Shown one piece after another: positions 41,216 to 51,012 of a stretch of DNA of 64,000 bases. The DNA comes from Leishmania mexicana MHOM/GT/2001/U1103. Its lineage: Eukaryota > Euglenozoa > Kinetoplastea > Trypanosomatida > Trypanosomatidae. A program made the position numbers and the translations under genes. The notes beneath the pieces are model-generated. The model had not been told where the DNA came from. It saw nothing but the letters and a program-made list of their open reading frames with translations, and searched no databases. Location: contig NC_018310.1 in NCBI RefSeq assembly GCF_000234665.1, positions 415,587-479,586 on the forward strand, written 5' to 3'. How positions within the stretch are numbered: the first letter of the stretch is position 1; every line of letters starts with the position of its first letter.

Positions 41216-43588
41216 ATGAAGCTGTTTCTGACCGTCGTGGGGCGCCGCAACTCCACAAGAAGCAGTGATGCCGCTCCTACAGATGATGTCGTCCTCTTCG
41301 ACCCCGGTGTGTGGAGCCGCACGGCAGCGTCGGAGATGGCGCGCTGGAACGTTTCGGCATCCTACGTTGCGCGGCAGGTATACCGGCATGCGGCGCTGAT
41401 GCAACTGGCGAAAGTAGCGTCGGAGGGCGCAGTGTGCTTTCGATACGGCCCCCGCCCGCCACCGCATCTCGATAGCTTTCTTTTTCACAAGCGCAGTCGC
41501 GTCACCGGACACGGAAGGGGCGGTACACCACCACCACCAGCGGCGGCGGCGGCGGCCGTGTGCACCCCGTCGCCTCTCATCTCATCCTCGGGCTCGTTCT
41601 CCTCCGTGAGCATGGCGACCACTTCACCTCGGACAGGCCAGACACGAAGCACTGCCGCCGGTGCGAGCGGTTCGGCCACTGAGTATGACAGCCTCCTCGC
41701 TCTCTGGCTGAGGGAGCTGCTCTCCGGCACCGGTGGCTCCGTCACCGTGACAGCGCTGCTTCTGTTTGTGGGAGGCACCGCGATCGATATGGCAACCGGC
41801 AGCGAGGTGCACACGCCCCTCAGCGTAGGCAGTGGCACCGCAAGACAGCTGCGCACGCACGAGGACGCCATGGTGTTTCTGCACGCGTGCGAGTCCACAA
41901 TACACCATAGCTCTGCCGAGTTTCCGCGGTGCCCGTACCACGTCTGCGTCGCCGTACATGCCGGCGCTCACGGTGGCTCGCATGGAAGGAGCGCCGTTAC
42001 ATTCCTCGACGTCGCCGCCGCTGCGCCGGAGAGCGCTGGCGCCTACGACGAGGTGCGGTTGCGGGAGCAGGTGGCCCTCTTTGGCCGGCAGCTGGGCGCC
42101 GAAGCGACCACGGCTATGCCTCACGCTCGTCCGCGGACGCGCAAGGCGTCGGACGAGCACTGGCTCAGTCTCCTGCAGTCCTGCCAACTCTCTCGCGCAA
42201 GCCTGGTGGGGCTCGTCTACATCGCGTGTGAAGCAAGCCACGATCCGTTTGGGCACTCCCGCGTCGAGAACGACTGCGACCCCTTCACTCTTGCCACTGC
42301 CCTACGCCAACGCGCGCTCTTGGAAGCGGTGAACAACGGTGTGTTGCACCCCCACCTGCGAAAGCCGTCCCACGCGCAGAAGCGCGCAACTGCGCAACCT
42401 GTGAAGCCGCCCACGAGTGATGCCACCACAACGTCACGCGCGCCGGACTCTCCGCCCAAGGGTCGGTCCAGCAGAGGGCGGCAGCGGCAGCAGCAGCACA
42501 GTCCGAGACTCCCTTACCTGACGCGCGGCTCGGTACCGCCGCGTCGCGCACAGGAGCACTCCATAGCCTGTTGTGGTTTTCCTCGCTGCGGCCGCTCCGC
42601 CGATCCGCTGGGGCGCATTGGGAGGGAGGAGCACCACGCGCGAGTGGCGCTGTCAAGCGCGGAGCAGCGAGCCAGGAGGCTGGCGGAGTTGGGCTGGATT
42701 CTGCGCTCCCACCCACCAGGCAAGTCCATCGACGCCATGCTGCAGCGCCTCACGCACAACGTCGATCGCGTGAGCCGACCTAAGCAGCAGCAACCACACC
42801 CAGTTCCGCCTCGCTCCTTACCGCCACCGCTGACCAAGGCCCAACTTGCCACTGCCATGAGCCTGCCTTCTACCACTGCCACGCGACGGTCGTCCTTCAC
42901 CTCACCGACGCGCACGCCCGAGTCCGCCTCGCCCGACGGCCCGGTGCAGAGGAGAGTGACCGTTTCGATTCTGTCCACATCCCCATCTTGCGTAGCCTTG
43001 GAAAGTCCCTTTACTCGGCACATCACGACACCGCCGATCCTCAGCGAAGTCGGCTCTCCACCGCAGAATGAAGGCGATCCACGAGCGCACTCCGTCTCAT
43101 CACCCGCGGCCGTACGCGGCCCCACCGCGGCAGAGGTCGAGCGGCGTTGCCTACGATCCGGCGCGTCCTTCTCCCTCGCCAGGGACTCCCCAAAAGCCCA
43201 CACGTGCACCTCCGCTCGCCGATTCTCTGCAATCGAAACGGCCCTACTCGCGCGCGCGCGATCCAGCCAGCGCAGCCTTCCCTCCCACTCTCCGCGCAGG
43301 GGCGACGTAGAGCGACTCTACCCCCTCGTGCACGCGTTTCACGTCGAGATGTGCGAACAGGACGCCCTGATGGCGGAGGAGCTGATGGTGCGCAGTCGCA
43401 TCGAGCATAAGGAGAGGAACTGCCGCAAGACGCTGAGTGTTGCTCGCACCGACTCGGCGCGACGACCATCCGTGTTGTGGCTGTCTGAGACAGGAACGCA
43501 GCAGCAGCAGCCAGACCCACAGGCACCCCTCAGCAACCGGTGGCGCTCAGCGCACCCACGTCCTTTGCGCATCTTCTTCGAGCAGTAG
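41216..43588 (+). CDS. Kinesin-like protein with apparently dead motor, 790 aa
   Basis: Residues about 25-372 follow the order of a kinesin motor without its nucleotide site. VVLFDPGVW (25-33) is at the place of the F-x-FD-x-VF strand, VARQVYRHAA (51-60) at the Q-x-x-VY helix, and GAVCFRYGP (71-79) where motors have the FAYGQTGSGKT P-loop, here PRPPPHLD. LLFVGGTAIDMATG (182-195) is at the EIYNE/DLL place, a degenerate H-S-S segment (230-233) at switch I, AVTFLDVAAAA (260-270) at switch II (VDLAGSE), and LLQSCQLSRASLVGLVYIA with TLATALRQRA at the closing helices. All catalytic residues are missing. The C-terminal 400 residues are disordered and basic, rich in Ser/Pro/Arg. The identification is inference from pattern order; an unrelated trypanosomatid protein is possible. 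Confidence 0.5.
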   Translation: MKLFLTVVGRRNSTRSSDAAPTDDVVLFDPGVWSRTAASEMARWNVSASYVARQVYRHAALMQLAKVASEGAVCFRYGPRPPPHLDSFLFHKRSRVTGHGRGGTPPPPAAAAAAVCTPSPLISSSGSFSSVSMATTSPRTGQTRSTAAGASGSATEYDSLLALWLRELLSGTGGSVTVTALLLFVGGTAIDMATGSEVHTPLSVGSGTARQLRTHEDAMVFLHACESTIHHSSAEFPRCPYHVCVAVHAGAHGGSHGRSAVTFLDVAAAAPESAGAYDEVRLREQVALFGRQLGAEATTAMPHARPRTRKASDEHWLSLLQSCQLSRASLVGLVYIACEASHDPFGHSRVENDCDPFTLATALRQRALLEAVNNGVLHPHLRKPSHAQKRATAQPVKPPTSDATTTSRAPDSPPKGRSSRGRQRQQQHSPRLPYLTRGSVPPRRAQEHSIACCGFPRCGRSADPLGRIGREEHHARVALSSAEQRARRLAELGWILRSHPPGKSIDAMLQRLTHNVDRVSRPKQQQPHPVPPRSLPPPLTKAQLATAMSLPSTTATRRSSFTSPTRTPESASPDGPVQRRVTVSILSTSPSCVALESPFTRHITTPPILSEVGSPPQNEGDPRAHSVSSPAAVRGPTAAEVERRCLRSGASFSLARDSPKAHTCTSARRFSAIETALLARARSSQRSLPSHSPRRGDVERLYPLVHAFHVEMCEQDALMAEELMVRSRIEHKERNCRKTLSVARTDSARRPSVLWLSETGTQQQQPDPQAPLSNRWRSAHPRPLRIFFEQ

Positions 43589-44646
43589 AGGACAGAGCGC
43601 AAGCGAGCACATCCGCGAGCGCCACCAAAGGTGCGCGTCGCCCACAACCTCATCGTCGAAGAGGGAGCAGGGGGGAAAGGGATATGGTAAACCCTGCACA
43701 CGCCCACGGAGACGAGCTAACGCGTGCATCCCCTCCGCTGCTCACAGCCACGTGACCCTCTCCGCTCTCCTTCCCTAGGCGCTGCACAACAGATGCACGC
43801 GCGTCCATCTCGTCCCTCCTGCTCCTCCCCTTGTTTTCTCCTTATTCTTCTACGTTCTCGTGTGGCTTATCCCCCCCCCGCCCCGCCACACACCACCGCA
43901 CATCCTATGTATATGCGCCTTCTCGCGCTCGCCCTCTGCACTTCTTAAGGTGGGCGCGTGTGACCAGGCGGTGACTGGAGGTAGGGGGAGGGGCGCAGGG
44001 CGTAGCCGTTCGTGCGTGGTCTGGCTGACCTGCGCCACCACGTGCAAGCAGGTGCCCTCCCCATTTCCACCCAGATCTTGTGATATGCATACGTATACGC
44101 ATACTTGTGTGCGCCAGCTGCCCGCCTTCTACGCTTGCGTCGCGCAGCTGCTGTTGCCTCTCTCGCCCTTTTCATTTTGCACGTGCACGTGTGCGAATCC
44201 GTGCGTGCGTGTGGGTGGGCGCGAGGAGTTGCAGCCGATGCTACCGGCAGTGCTGGTAGGTGGGAAGAGAGCCCGCCGTGTGTGACTGTCTGATCCGGCC
44301 AGGGCCTGGCCTCTCCCCCATCTCTCTTGTCTTTGAGTTGTACAGACACCGACTCACTCGCGCCCATAGACACGTGCGCGCTGACCTCGTCGCCTCCCTA
44401 TGTACAAGTCATCACGGTGGCACGCAGACAACTCTGTAGCCCATCAATCATGTGGCTGGCGACGATGATGACCTGCGCGACCAGTCGCGCCCACGGGGCC
44501 GACACGTCCGTTGTGTCCTCCGTCATCACCGTACACCCTTCCGCAGCGGCAGGGGGGGTGACGTTGTCGACCACGCCTCCATGGCCTACAAGGGCAGACC
44601 GCCATTTCATGCTATTCATCATCTTCCCCACTCCCTTTTCCCTCAG
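43589..44646 (+). other. Intergenic region ending in a splice acceptor that touches the next ATG
   Basis: No gene. The tract CCCCACTCCCTTTTCCCTCAG ends at 44646, immediately before the ATG at 44647. Many ATGs lie upstream (44399, 44449, 44581 and others), so an earlier acceptor would leave numerous upstream ATGs in the leader. Confidence 0.55.
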
Positions 44647-45528
44647 ATGAACAGTGCTGATCGTCGTGTCCGCTCCGCAGGCACGCCATTCACAACCTGC
44701 AGACCGCGGATGAAGCGCCTAGTCAAGAGCCTGCAGCACTTCTCGGTGACCTCGTCGGAGCACGTGGAGTTGTTCAGCAAGATGACGCTGAGGGACTTCG
44801 GTTTCTACGTCAGCGACGCAGACGCAATGCGATACATGGCAAACAAGGCCTACCCCGTTGCAGAGCGAGCCTTTCAGCTTGAGAAGGCGCTGCACCAGCG
44901 CAGGCTCAGCGCCGGCACCGCGCCGGTCTCCCCCATGGCGTGGAAGTCGTCAAGTAACGACATGCTCGGTTGCTCGACGCTCTACCAGGACGAGGCTGTC
45001 ACCCTGTGCTGGTTCGTGCTCCCACCCGGCAAAGTACTCCCGCTCCACGATCACCCGGGGATGACGGTGTGGCAGCGCGCCATGCACGGCCGACTGCACC
45101 TCTGCTCCATCACTCGAGAAGCTGTCTCACAAACCGGCGCCGGTGCATCGACGGCGCCGATCAACGGCACTGTGGTCTTCGACGGAGAGCTGGACGGGGT
45201 CGGGGATGCAATTCCGGTGTCGGACGTGCTGGGGTTCACACCCACCGACGGCGACGGCGGCGGCGTGCTGCACGAGATCCGCAACATCGACGCGACGCAA
45301 CCCGCCTTGTTTGTGGACATCATTTCACCTCCATACAACCAAGCACCGTCCAACATTGTATGCGGCTACTACACCGCCGAACCCCTCGATGCCACTGCCA
45401 TGCTGTTGCCTTCTCTCGCGATGGACTGTGGTGTGCGCCATCAGCTGAAGGCGGGCGACAAGGTGCGCCTGCACCCCCGCACCAACTACAGCGGCCCCGC
45501 CATGGACGCATTCGTGCACGTGGTGTGA
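44647..45528 (+). CDS. ADO/PCO-type thiol dioxygenase (2-aminoethanethiol dioxygenase family), 293 aa
   Basis: This is a non-haem iron cupin of the PCO_ADO family. PLHDHPGM (132-139) supplies His134 and His136, and GVLHEI (206-211) supplies His209; together they match the three-His iron site of animal ADO. Family blocks VLPPGKVLPLHDHPGMTVWQ and DIISPPY are present. ADO and plant PCO oxidise cysteamine or N-terminal Cys of proteins with O2, the latter feeding an oxygen-sensing degradation route, so an O2- or thiol-linked role is plausible. There is a 20-residue Asp/Gly/Thr insert at about 180-206. The start abuts a splice acceptor; Met22 (44710) would be the alternative start and keeps the whole domain. 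Confidence 0.88.
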   Translation: MNSADRRVRSAGTPFTTCRPRMKRLVKSLQHFSVTSSEHVELFSKMTLRDFGFYVSDADAMRYMANKAYPVAERAFQLEKALHQRRLSAGTAPVSPMAWKSSSNDMLGCSTLYQDEAVTLCWFVLPPGKVLPLHDHPGMTVWQRAMHGRLHLCSITREAVSQTGAGASTAPINGTVVFDGELDGVGDAIPVSDVLGFTPTDGDGGGVLHEIRNIDATQPALFVDIISPPYNQAPSNIVCGYYTAEPLDATAMLLPSLAMDCGVRHQLKAGDKVRLHPRTNYSGPAMDAFVHVV

Positions 45529-46157
45529 GGCAGAGGTTGGGAAAGGAAAGAGAACAATGTAGCACGAGGCAACAGGCGGCGGCGATGCCACTGCGAAGAG
45601 ACTCCGCACGTGTGGCTTCGACACGTGACCCCACCCGCCCTCTCAGCCGGCACTTCCCTCCCCTCCCCATCTGCAGCGAAAGCGTGTCCACTCAGGGTAC
45701 TCTCCCACAGAAACCAACAGGGGAGGGAGGGAGGGGGGGGCAACACCAACTGGGTTCCAGGGGCAGAGCACTGCAAGCCTCAAGGAGCGCTGCACCCGTC
45801 CCCCTACCCCTCATACACCCAGACCTTCTCCCCCCTGCACCGTTGTCTGGCGTCCACTCTTCTCTAGGGAACTCTCCTGTCTTCCTCCCTCGCCCACCGC
45901 CTCCCTGCACCTCCACGCTGCCCTCGTCAATACACGGTGTCCCCGTCTCCTCTGCAAGGAATCGCACCTCTCACCTATAAGCGTGCAACGCGTCAGTCAA
46001 GCCCTCGTCAGTGACCATCGTAGCCGCCGTTAGCGTGGATGCAAGTGTGACGGTGGCGGCCTGTACATCGCTCGCTTAGCGCCAGCGCCCTCCCCGCTCC
46101 CGCTTGCTCTCTCTCCAGCCTGTGTCTGCACCCACTGCGCTGCAGTGCACGTCGCCG
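45529..46157 (+). other. Intergenic region / 5' UTR of COQ6
   Basis: No gene. The tract CCCGCTTGCTCTCTCTCCAG (AG at 46117-46118) is a strong trans-splice acceptor 40 bases before the COQ6 ATG. Confidence 0.6.
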
Positions 46158-47645
46158 ATGCTGCGCCGTAGTCTGAGCACGCTGGAACCGTCGCCAGCAG
46201 CTGCGCACGCAAATGGAGTGATCGTGTCCGGCGGAGGTCTTGTTGGGACTGCCATGATGGCCGCTCTGCAGCAGCTGCGCAGCCATCTTCACGGAAGCAG
46301 CGCCGACCAAGGGGACAGCAGCACCGCATCGCTCCTAGCCTCGCAGCTGGCCCGTCTGATGCTGGTAGACTCGGGGAAGCGGCCGGCTTACGACGCTGCC
46401 AACATGATGCACACGCTGCGCACCGTCAGCATCACGCCCGTGTCAAGCAAGATCATCGACAACCTCGGCGCCTGGGACCAACTTACCACCAAGCACCCGT
46501 ACTACCGCATCGCCGTGCGCCACGAGCAGGCGAACAGCCCCTTTCTCGGCGCCGGCGGTCGCTCCTCATCCTTCTTCATGACCAGTGTTCTGGGCAACAG
46601 GACGAGCTGTGAGCCTCTCCTGGAGTTTACCGACTTGCGCAAGCCGGTTGGCTTTATCTGCTTCAACGCGGAGCTCATCAGCTGCATGATGGACGTGGTG
46701 GAGGCTCAACAGCGCGCCTCTCAGGACACGCTCTGCTTCGGGGCGCGCCTCGAGGGCGTGCACATCCCGAGCCACGGGACTCTTCTTGAGTCGTGGGGAT
46801 CGGCAAGGCTCGTCTCAGGCGAGACCGGTACCGAAGTCGCGTTTGGTCTGCTGCTCGGCTGCGAGGGGCGCGGCAGCTCCCTCCGCGACGTCCTCTCCAC
46901 GCCGTCGCTGCAGCAAGACTACGCGCAGACGGCGTTCGTGTGCAGCGTGCGACTGGAGAAGGCAGACGACGGCAACGTGTGCAGCTTCCAGAACTTCTTC
47001 CGCGATGGCAAGATCATTGCACTGCTGCCGACCTCCGAGGACACGGCGAACATTGTCTTCAGCACCACGCCGCAGCACGCGAAGGAGCTGCTGGCGAGCA
47101 CACAGGAGGACCTCATCACAGAGCTGAACCGCCGTCTTTGGTCCTTCGCGCCCAACGACATACCTAGGATCCTCGAGGTGCCGCAGACGAGCACGCCAGA
47201 TGGAAAGGTGTGTCGCGCGCAGGGATCCTTCCCGCTTAAGCTAAACCTCGCGACCACGCCATACGCCCCACGCGCGATCCTACTCGGCGACGCGGCGCAC
47301 GGCATTCATCCCCTTGCCGGCCAGGGCCTCAACCTTGGCATCTACGACCTCTGCGCCCTCACTTCGGTGCTGGAGCAGGCGATCCGTAGCGGCCAGGACA
47401 TCGGCAGTAGCGTCGCCGTGGGACAGGTGTTTGCCGGTCACATGCTCAGCCACACCGCGCCCATTATTACAGGCATGGAGGTAATCAAGAAGCTCACGCA
47501 CTGGACGCCTGGCCTGGCGTCTGTAGGGATGAAGGCTCTCAACAGTGTTCCACTCGTCTCCACCTTGGCGAAAGACGCCATTCTGCAGGTGTCCTCTGGC
47601 GCCATCTTCGCTGCACAGCACAAGAGCTGCTTCCTCCTTCAGTAG
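46158..47645 (+). CDS. COQ6: COQ6-type ubiquinone biosynthesis FAD monooxygenase, 495 aa
   Basis: This flavoprotein hydroxylase of the UbiH/COQ6 family acts on the ring of the ubiquinone precursor in mitochondria. The N-terminus (MLRRSLSTLE) looks like a mitochondrial presequence. The FAD Rossmann motif VSGGGLVGTA is at about 23-32, and GDAAHGIHPLAGQGLNLGI at about 377-395 is the diagnostic GD-FAD/ribityl-binding block, with RAILLGD before it. RTVSITPVSSKIIDNLGAW at about 96-114 matches the family's conserved substrate-side segment. The length is close to human COQ6 (about 468). The ATG at 46158 is the first after a strong splice acceptor; a TTG extension upstream is not used. Confidence 0.93.
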   Translation: MLRRSLSTLEPSPAAAHANGVIVSGGGLVGTAMMAALQQLRSHLHGSSADQGDSSTASLLASQLARLMLVDSGKRPAYDAANMMHTLRTVSITPVSSKIIDNLGAWDQLTTKHPYYRIAVRHEQANSPFLGAGGRSSSFFMTSVLGNRTSCEPLLEFTDLRKPVGFICFNAELISCMMDVVEAQQRASQDTLCFGARLEGVHIPSHGTLLESWGSARLVSGETGTEVAFGLLLGCEGRGSSLRDVLSTPSLQQDYAQTAFVCSVRLEKADDGNVCSFQNFFRDGKIIALLPTSEDTANIVFSTTPQHAKELLASTQEDLITELNRRLWSFAPNDIPRILEVPQTSTPDGKVCRAQGSFPLKLNLATTPYAPRAILLGDAAHGIHPLAGQGLNLGIYDLCALTSVLEQAIRSGQDIGSSVAVGQVFAGHMLSHTAPIITGMEVIKKLTHWTPGLASVGMKALNSVPLVSTLAKDAILQVSSGAIFAAQHKSCFLLQ

Positions 47646-47799
47646 CCTCCACTGTGTCCGCGTCGCCATCCTTGGCGCACACGTGGAGAGATGAACGCGA
47701 GAAGGGAGATGACCCAGCGACCGCTGCCTGTCCCTATGGTGGAGAGGAGATGGGGAGGGGCCTTGGGGATGGGGTGGGGGCTGTTAGCGTGTCCATTCC
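47646..47799 (+). other. Short spacer
   Basis: GA- and G-rich 3' UTR start of COQ6 with no feature; the repeat follows. Confidence 0.5.
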
Positions 47800-48190
47800 C
47801 AGCGGCCCAGCATGAGCTTAACTCCTCCCTCGCCCGTCGGCCGTGCCACAAACATAAGTCGCATCGTGCACCAGCCAGCCGTCGACACACGCGGCACAGC
47901 AGTGCGCCGACGCAGCCATCGGAGCACGGCCCCTGTCACAACCTCTGCCCGCAAACCCCGCCACACCAGCAGTGGGCACTGTGAAGGCCGGGGGTGGGAT
48001 GGGCTCGAGTCACGCGGACACGTCGCCTGTCATACGGGGGACACAAGCGGGTCCGCGGTCACGGGCGACTCCGACGCAACGCCATTCCGGACCCGACGGC
48101 CGACATGTGTAGCGCCACACCGCTCTGGCCTCCCCGCGTCGTAAGCGTCTGGCCCTGGTACCGCGCGGAGGTGTCCAGCGGCACCGGGGA
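47800..48190 (-). repeat. SIDER-like dispersed repeat, copy 5, inverted
   Basis: This copy is the reverse complement of copies 1-4, for example CCAGCAGTGGGCACTGTGAAGG at 47969-47990, and shares with copy 2 the outer segments on both sides. It therefore lies antisense to the + strand polycistron, unlike the other four + copies. It occupies the presumed 3' UTR of COQ6. Confidence 0.8.
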
Positions 48191-48698
48191 TAGGAGGGCG
48201 ATGCACGCGCACACAGAAAGGGACGTTGGTGCGTGCGTGTGGGGTGGCCAAAGAATGAGGCGCATCGATGGCAGCGTGCGCACGTCTCCGGCCTCCCCCA
48301 CCTCCTCTAAACCACTCCCTCTCGGCCATCGCAGGATCTGAAGCGTGACGGGATGCAAAGGGAAAGCAAACACGCGACTCGACAGCATCAGCTGAGATGA
48401 ACGCGATGCCGCCGCCGCCGCGACGCGCGTGAAAAGCGGCCCGAGTGACAGGGACGCCATGGCTGCAGGGCCCGCGTCCCTCTGAGACACGCAACGTCGT
48501 TCTCTGCACCCCCTCCCTCCCTCCCCCTCCCTCGGTGCACATGTGCAGCCACCAGCAGGGCCTTCGTTATCTGTGTTTTCCTCCCTTCTCCCTGCCTACC
48601 CGTCCCCTCTCCGCATCACCACTCGCGCTGCCCTTCTCCCGACGGTGTTGGCAGCGACGCCAATCCGCCTCCACACGCACGCAGAGATACTCCCCTAC
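48191..48698 (+). other. Intergenic region / 5' UTR
   Basis: No gene. A poly-C/T block at 48505-48540 and a long one at 48575-48640 with AG near 48653 serve the ENY2-like gene. Confidence 0.5.
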
Positions 48699-49001
48699 AT
48701 GCATGTTATGACCACGAGTGTAGAAGACGGCCACATTGCCTACGAGGCACTCACGAACGCACAGAAAGCGGAGCTCGCCGCTTGGGTGCGAAGTCAGCTG
48801 GATGGCACGAACGGTACCTCACAGTGGCGTCGGCACACGCAGGAGATGATCCGCCAGGCTATGGCGCGCAGAGCCGCGTCCGGTGCACCACTCGACGCCG
48901 GCGACATTCTTGAGGAGATCATGCCGCACGTACGCGCTGCTATCCCGCCAGAGGTGCGCGAAGGCCTCTTCCGCCGCGTGGCAGCGCAGCTGCACTCGTA
49001 A
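48699..49001 (+). CDS. ENY2/Sus1-like small protein (SAGA/TREX-2 type), 100 aa
   Basis: Length and helix order match ENY2/Sus1 (about 96-101 aa). By recall, QKAELAAWVRSQL (about 23-35) aligns with the family's ERLKELLRAKL, WRRHTQEMIRQAM (about 45-57) with the LKAHCKEVIKEKG helix, DAGDILEEIMPHVRAAIP (about 66-83) with VDDLVAEITPKGRALVP, and EVREGLFRRVAAQL (about 85-98) with SVKKELLQRIRTFL. The DIL-E-I-P-R-ALIP core is the clearest link. ENY2/Sus1 is a shared subunit of the SAGA deubiquitinase module and the TREX-2 export complex at nuclear pores. Two starts are possible: 48699 or 48708, three residues later. The gene is short, so the match rests on pattern rather than on a search. Confidence 0.7.
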   Translation: MHVMTTSVEDGHIAYEALTNAQKAELAAWVRSQLDGTNGTSQWRRHTQEMIRQAMARRAASGAPLDAGDILEEIMPHVRAAIPPEVREGLFRRVAAQLHS

Positions 49002-49689
49002 AACGCGGAACGCATGCGCACTCCTCGAAGTCCGATGCATGCCATGTCTGCTAGCCACAGGCACACCGATACGGCAAGCGGCAGAGCCCACGCAAATCAC
49101 GTTGCATTTGGATGAGGACGTAAAACCCTGCCCAAGGGGAAGCAGTACAACACCAGAGAAGCGCAAGTCATCAAGTCCCTCTCCCAGCGTACCACCTCCC
49201 TTCTTGGTCTTTGGTATGCAGGCGATCTCCTCGTAAGCGACGACGTGGGCGTGCCCGTCAGCGCCTGCTCTCCCTCTGTTGTCTCTGTCGCCACACACGA
49301 ATGTATGCACGCCGCATTCCTCAGTGACTTTGCCCATTTCCTGCCCCGCTCTCCAAGTTACTTTCCCTGGTTCTCTTCGACCCCCTCCGCCCCCGCCCCG
49401 CCCCTCCGAGCGTCGCTTGCGTGCACGTGCACAAAGCACTTGCGTGAGCAGCTGCACACGCGACTCGTCTCTCTCTCTTGCCTCTCGTTTTCGCTACGTC
49501 CAACGAGCCAGAATTTCCTCGCTGATCGCGACTCACCATCCGCGCAGCTTTCTTTCCGCCCGACCCTCGTCGCTCTGCACTGCAGCGTTCTTAGACGAGT
49601 GTACGTGCTCTTCTACACAGCGCTGCTCAGACGGCTTTGCCCCCTCCCCGTTCCTCCTTCGTTCTCTCTCTATCCTCAGCACGTGTCCA
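49002..49689 (+). other. Intergenic region / 5' UTR
   Basis: No gene. The tract TTCGTTCTCTCTCTATCCTCAG ends with AG at 49678-49679, only 10 bases before the next ATG. Confidence 0.6.
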
Positions 49690-50406
49690 ATGTCGTCGGT
49701 GTCGAATTCGGAGATTGCGAAGCGTATCCGCGAAGGAAATCAGAAGCGCAGGGAGGAGGAGCGCAAGAAGCAGCAGCTGGAGCAGGAATACCTGGAGGTT
49801 GTGGCAAAGAAACTGAACGAGGAGCGGCAGAGTCGCAGCCCGACGCGGTTCTTGCCGAATATTCTGATCTGCCTTCTCTTCGTGAGTTTCCCACTCTCCG
49901 AGCAGGTTGTCGACTGGTGCCTGGTGGGCATCTTCTGCGTCCTGAACACGCTTCTCGCCTTCGCCTTCACCAACCCGTCGGAGTGGCTCAGCATCGTCTC
50001 CACCGTCCTCATCAACTTCTTCCTCGTCCGCTTCTCCAGTGAGATGTACAATATGCCGCAGCGGTTGGTGCAGGTGCCGCTCATCCTGCTCGTCAACTAC
50101 GTCGCCATAAACCTGCTCATCGTTGCCGCGGCATACTTCCTGTACGTGAGCCCGCGCTTTCTTCGCTTCTCGCGCAGCTACGGTGGAAAGCGAGGGCGGC
50201 AGACGTCTGTCAAGCACAGGGGCCACCACTCGAAAGAGTATGACGTGCTAGAGGTGTTTGCGATGCAGAAGGAGGAAGCCGAACGGCTGGACCTCCTCCT
50301 CTGTCTGCTGTTGCTGCTCAACGTGGTGGTGCTCATCTACGTTGGCGTCATTCCGTTTCACCTCGTTCTGCAGAATGGGCTTAGTGTGTTTCGACTGCTA
50401 AAGTAG
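49690..50406 (+). CDS. Polytopic membrane protein with basic N-terminal coiled coil, 238 aa
   Basis: Residues about 8-50 form a highly charged Lys/Arg/Glu/Gln helix. Four or five hydrophobic segments follow at about 55-70, 75-95, 98-115, 130-155 and, after a basic loop (165-190, with His/Lys/Arg), 203-225. There is no signal peptide, so the charged N-terminus is probably cytosolic. No family is recognised; the layout recalls ER membrane proteins with a cytosolic helix. The start is the ATG 10 bases after a strong splice acceptor. The open frame upstream to 49279 is leader DNA. Confidence 0.72.
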   Translation: MSSVSNSEIAKRIREGNQKRREEERKKQQLEQEYLEVVAKKLNEERQSRSPTRFLPNILICLLFVSFPLSEQVVDWCLVGIFCVLNTLLAFAFTNPSEWLSIVSTVLINFFLVRFSSEMYNMPQRLVQVPLILLVNYVAINLLIVAAAYFLYVSPRFLRFSRSYGGKRGRQTSVKHRGHHSKEYDVLEVFAMQKEEAERLDLLLCLLLLLNVVVLIYVGVIPFHLVLQNGLSVFRLLK

Positions 50407-51012
50407 TGGGGGGGCATGGACCCTTTCGTTCGGTGCTTGCTTGCCTTCCCTGCCCCTCCCCCCCCCCCCCACACGCTGAGGAGGCCGTGTGTGGGGCAGG
50501 GATGGAGTATACGCATGTGTGCGCATCTTCGTGCAATCCTTGTCCACTGTGCGCTGCAGCGACCGAAAGGAAAACGAAACTGGAAAGGGCATCGCCAGAG
50601 ACTCGAGAGACCCCGTTCAGGCTCCTGTGACGCGTGACACTCCGCGGTGACGAGCTGCCACAACCCGTAGCCGTTATACCTCACGTGCTCTGTGTTGTGT
50701 GCGTGCGCTTCATGCACACATGCGCCCTATACAGTTGCGTGACCGCAGAATAGCGCCTTGAAGGGTGGCATACACATCTGGCGGATCTCGTGCGTCCTGT
50801 GTCCACGTCGCACGTTACCACGCTCTTCTCTCCCTCTCTCCTTCACTGTCCCTCGCTTGCTTCGCTAACGCTTCCCCTTCCGCTGCCGCTATCGCCCAAA
50901 TCGTTGGCCGTCTCGGCAGATCAACGTCCTTCCATCACGCACGCGCACTTTGTCCGTCTCTCTCCACATCTCCTCGCACCAACCTCTTTTGCCTCGGGTG
51001 TTCAGACAAGCC
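50407..51012 (+). other. Intergenic region / 5' UTR
   Basis: No gene. Poly-C at 50458-50471, and C/T tracts at 50825-50860 and 50955-50985 upstream of the next ATG. Confidence 0.5.
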
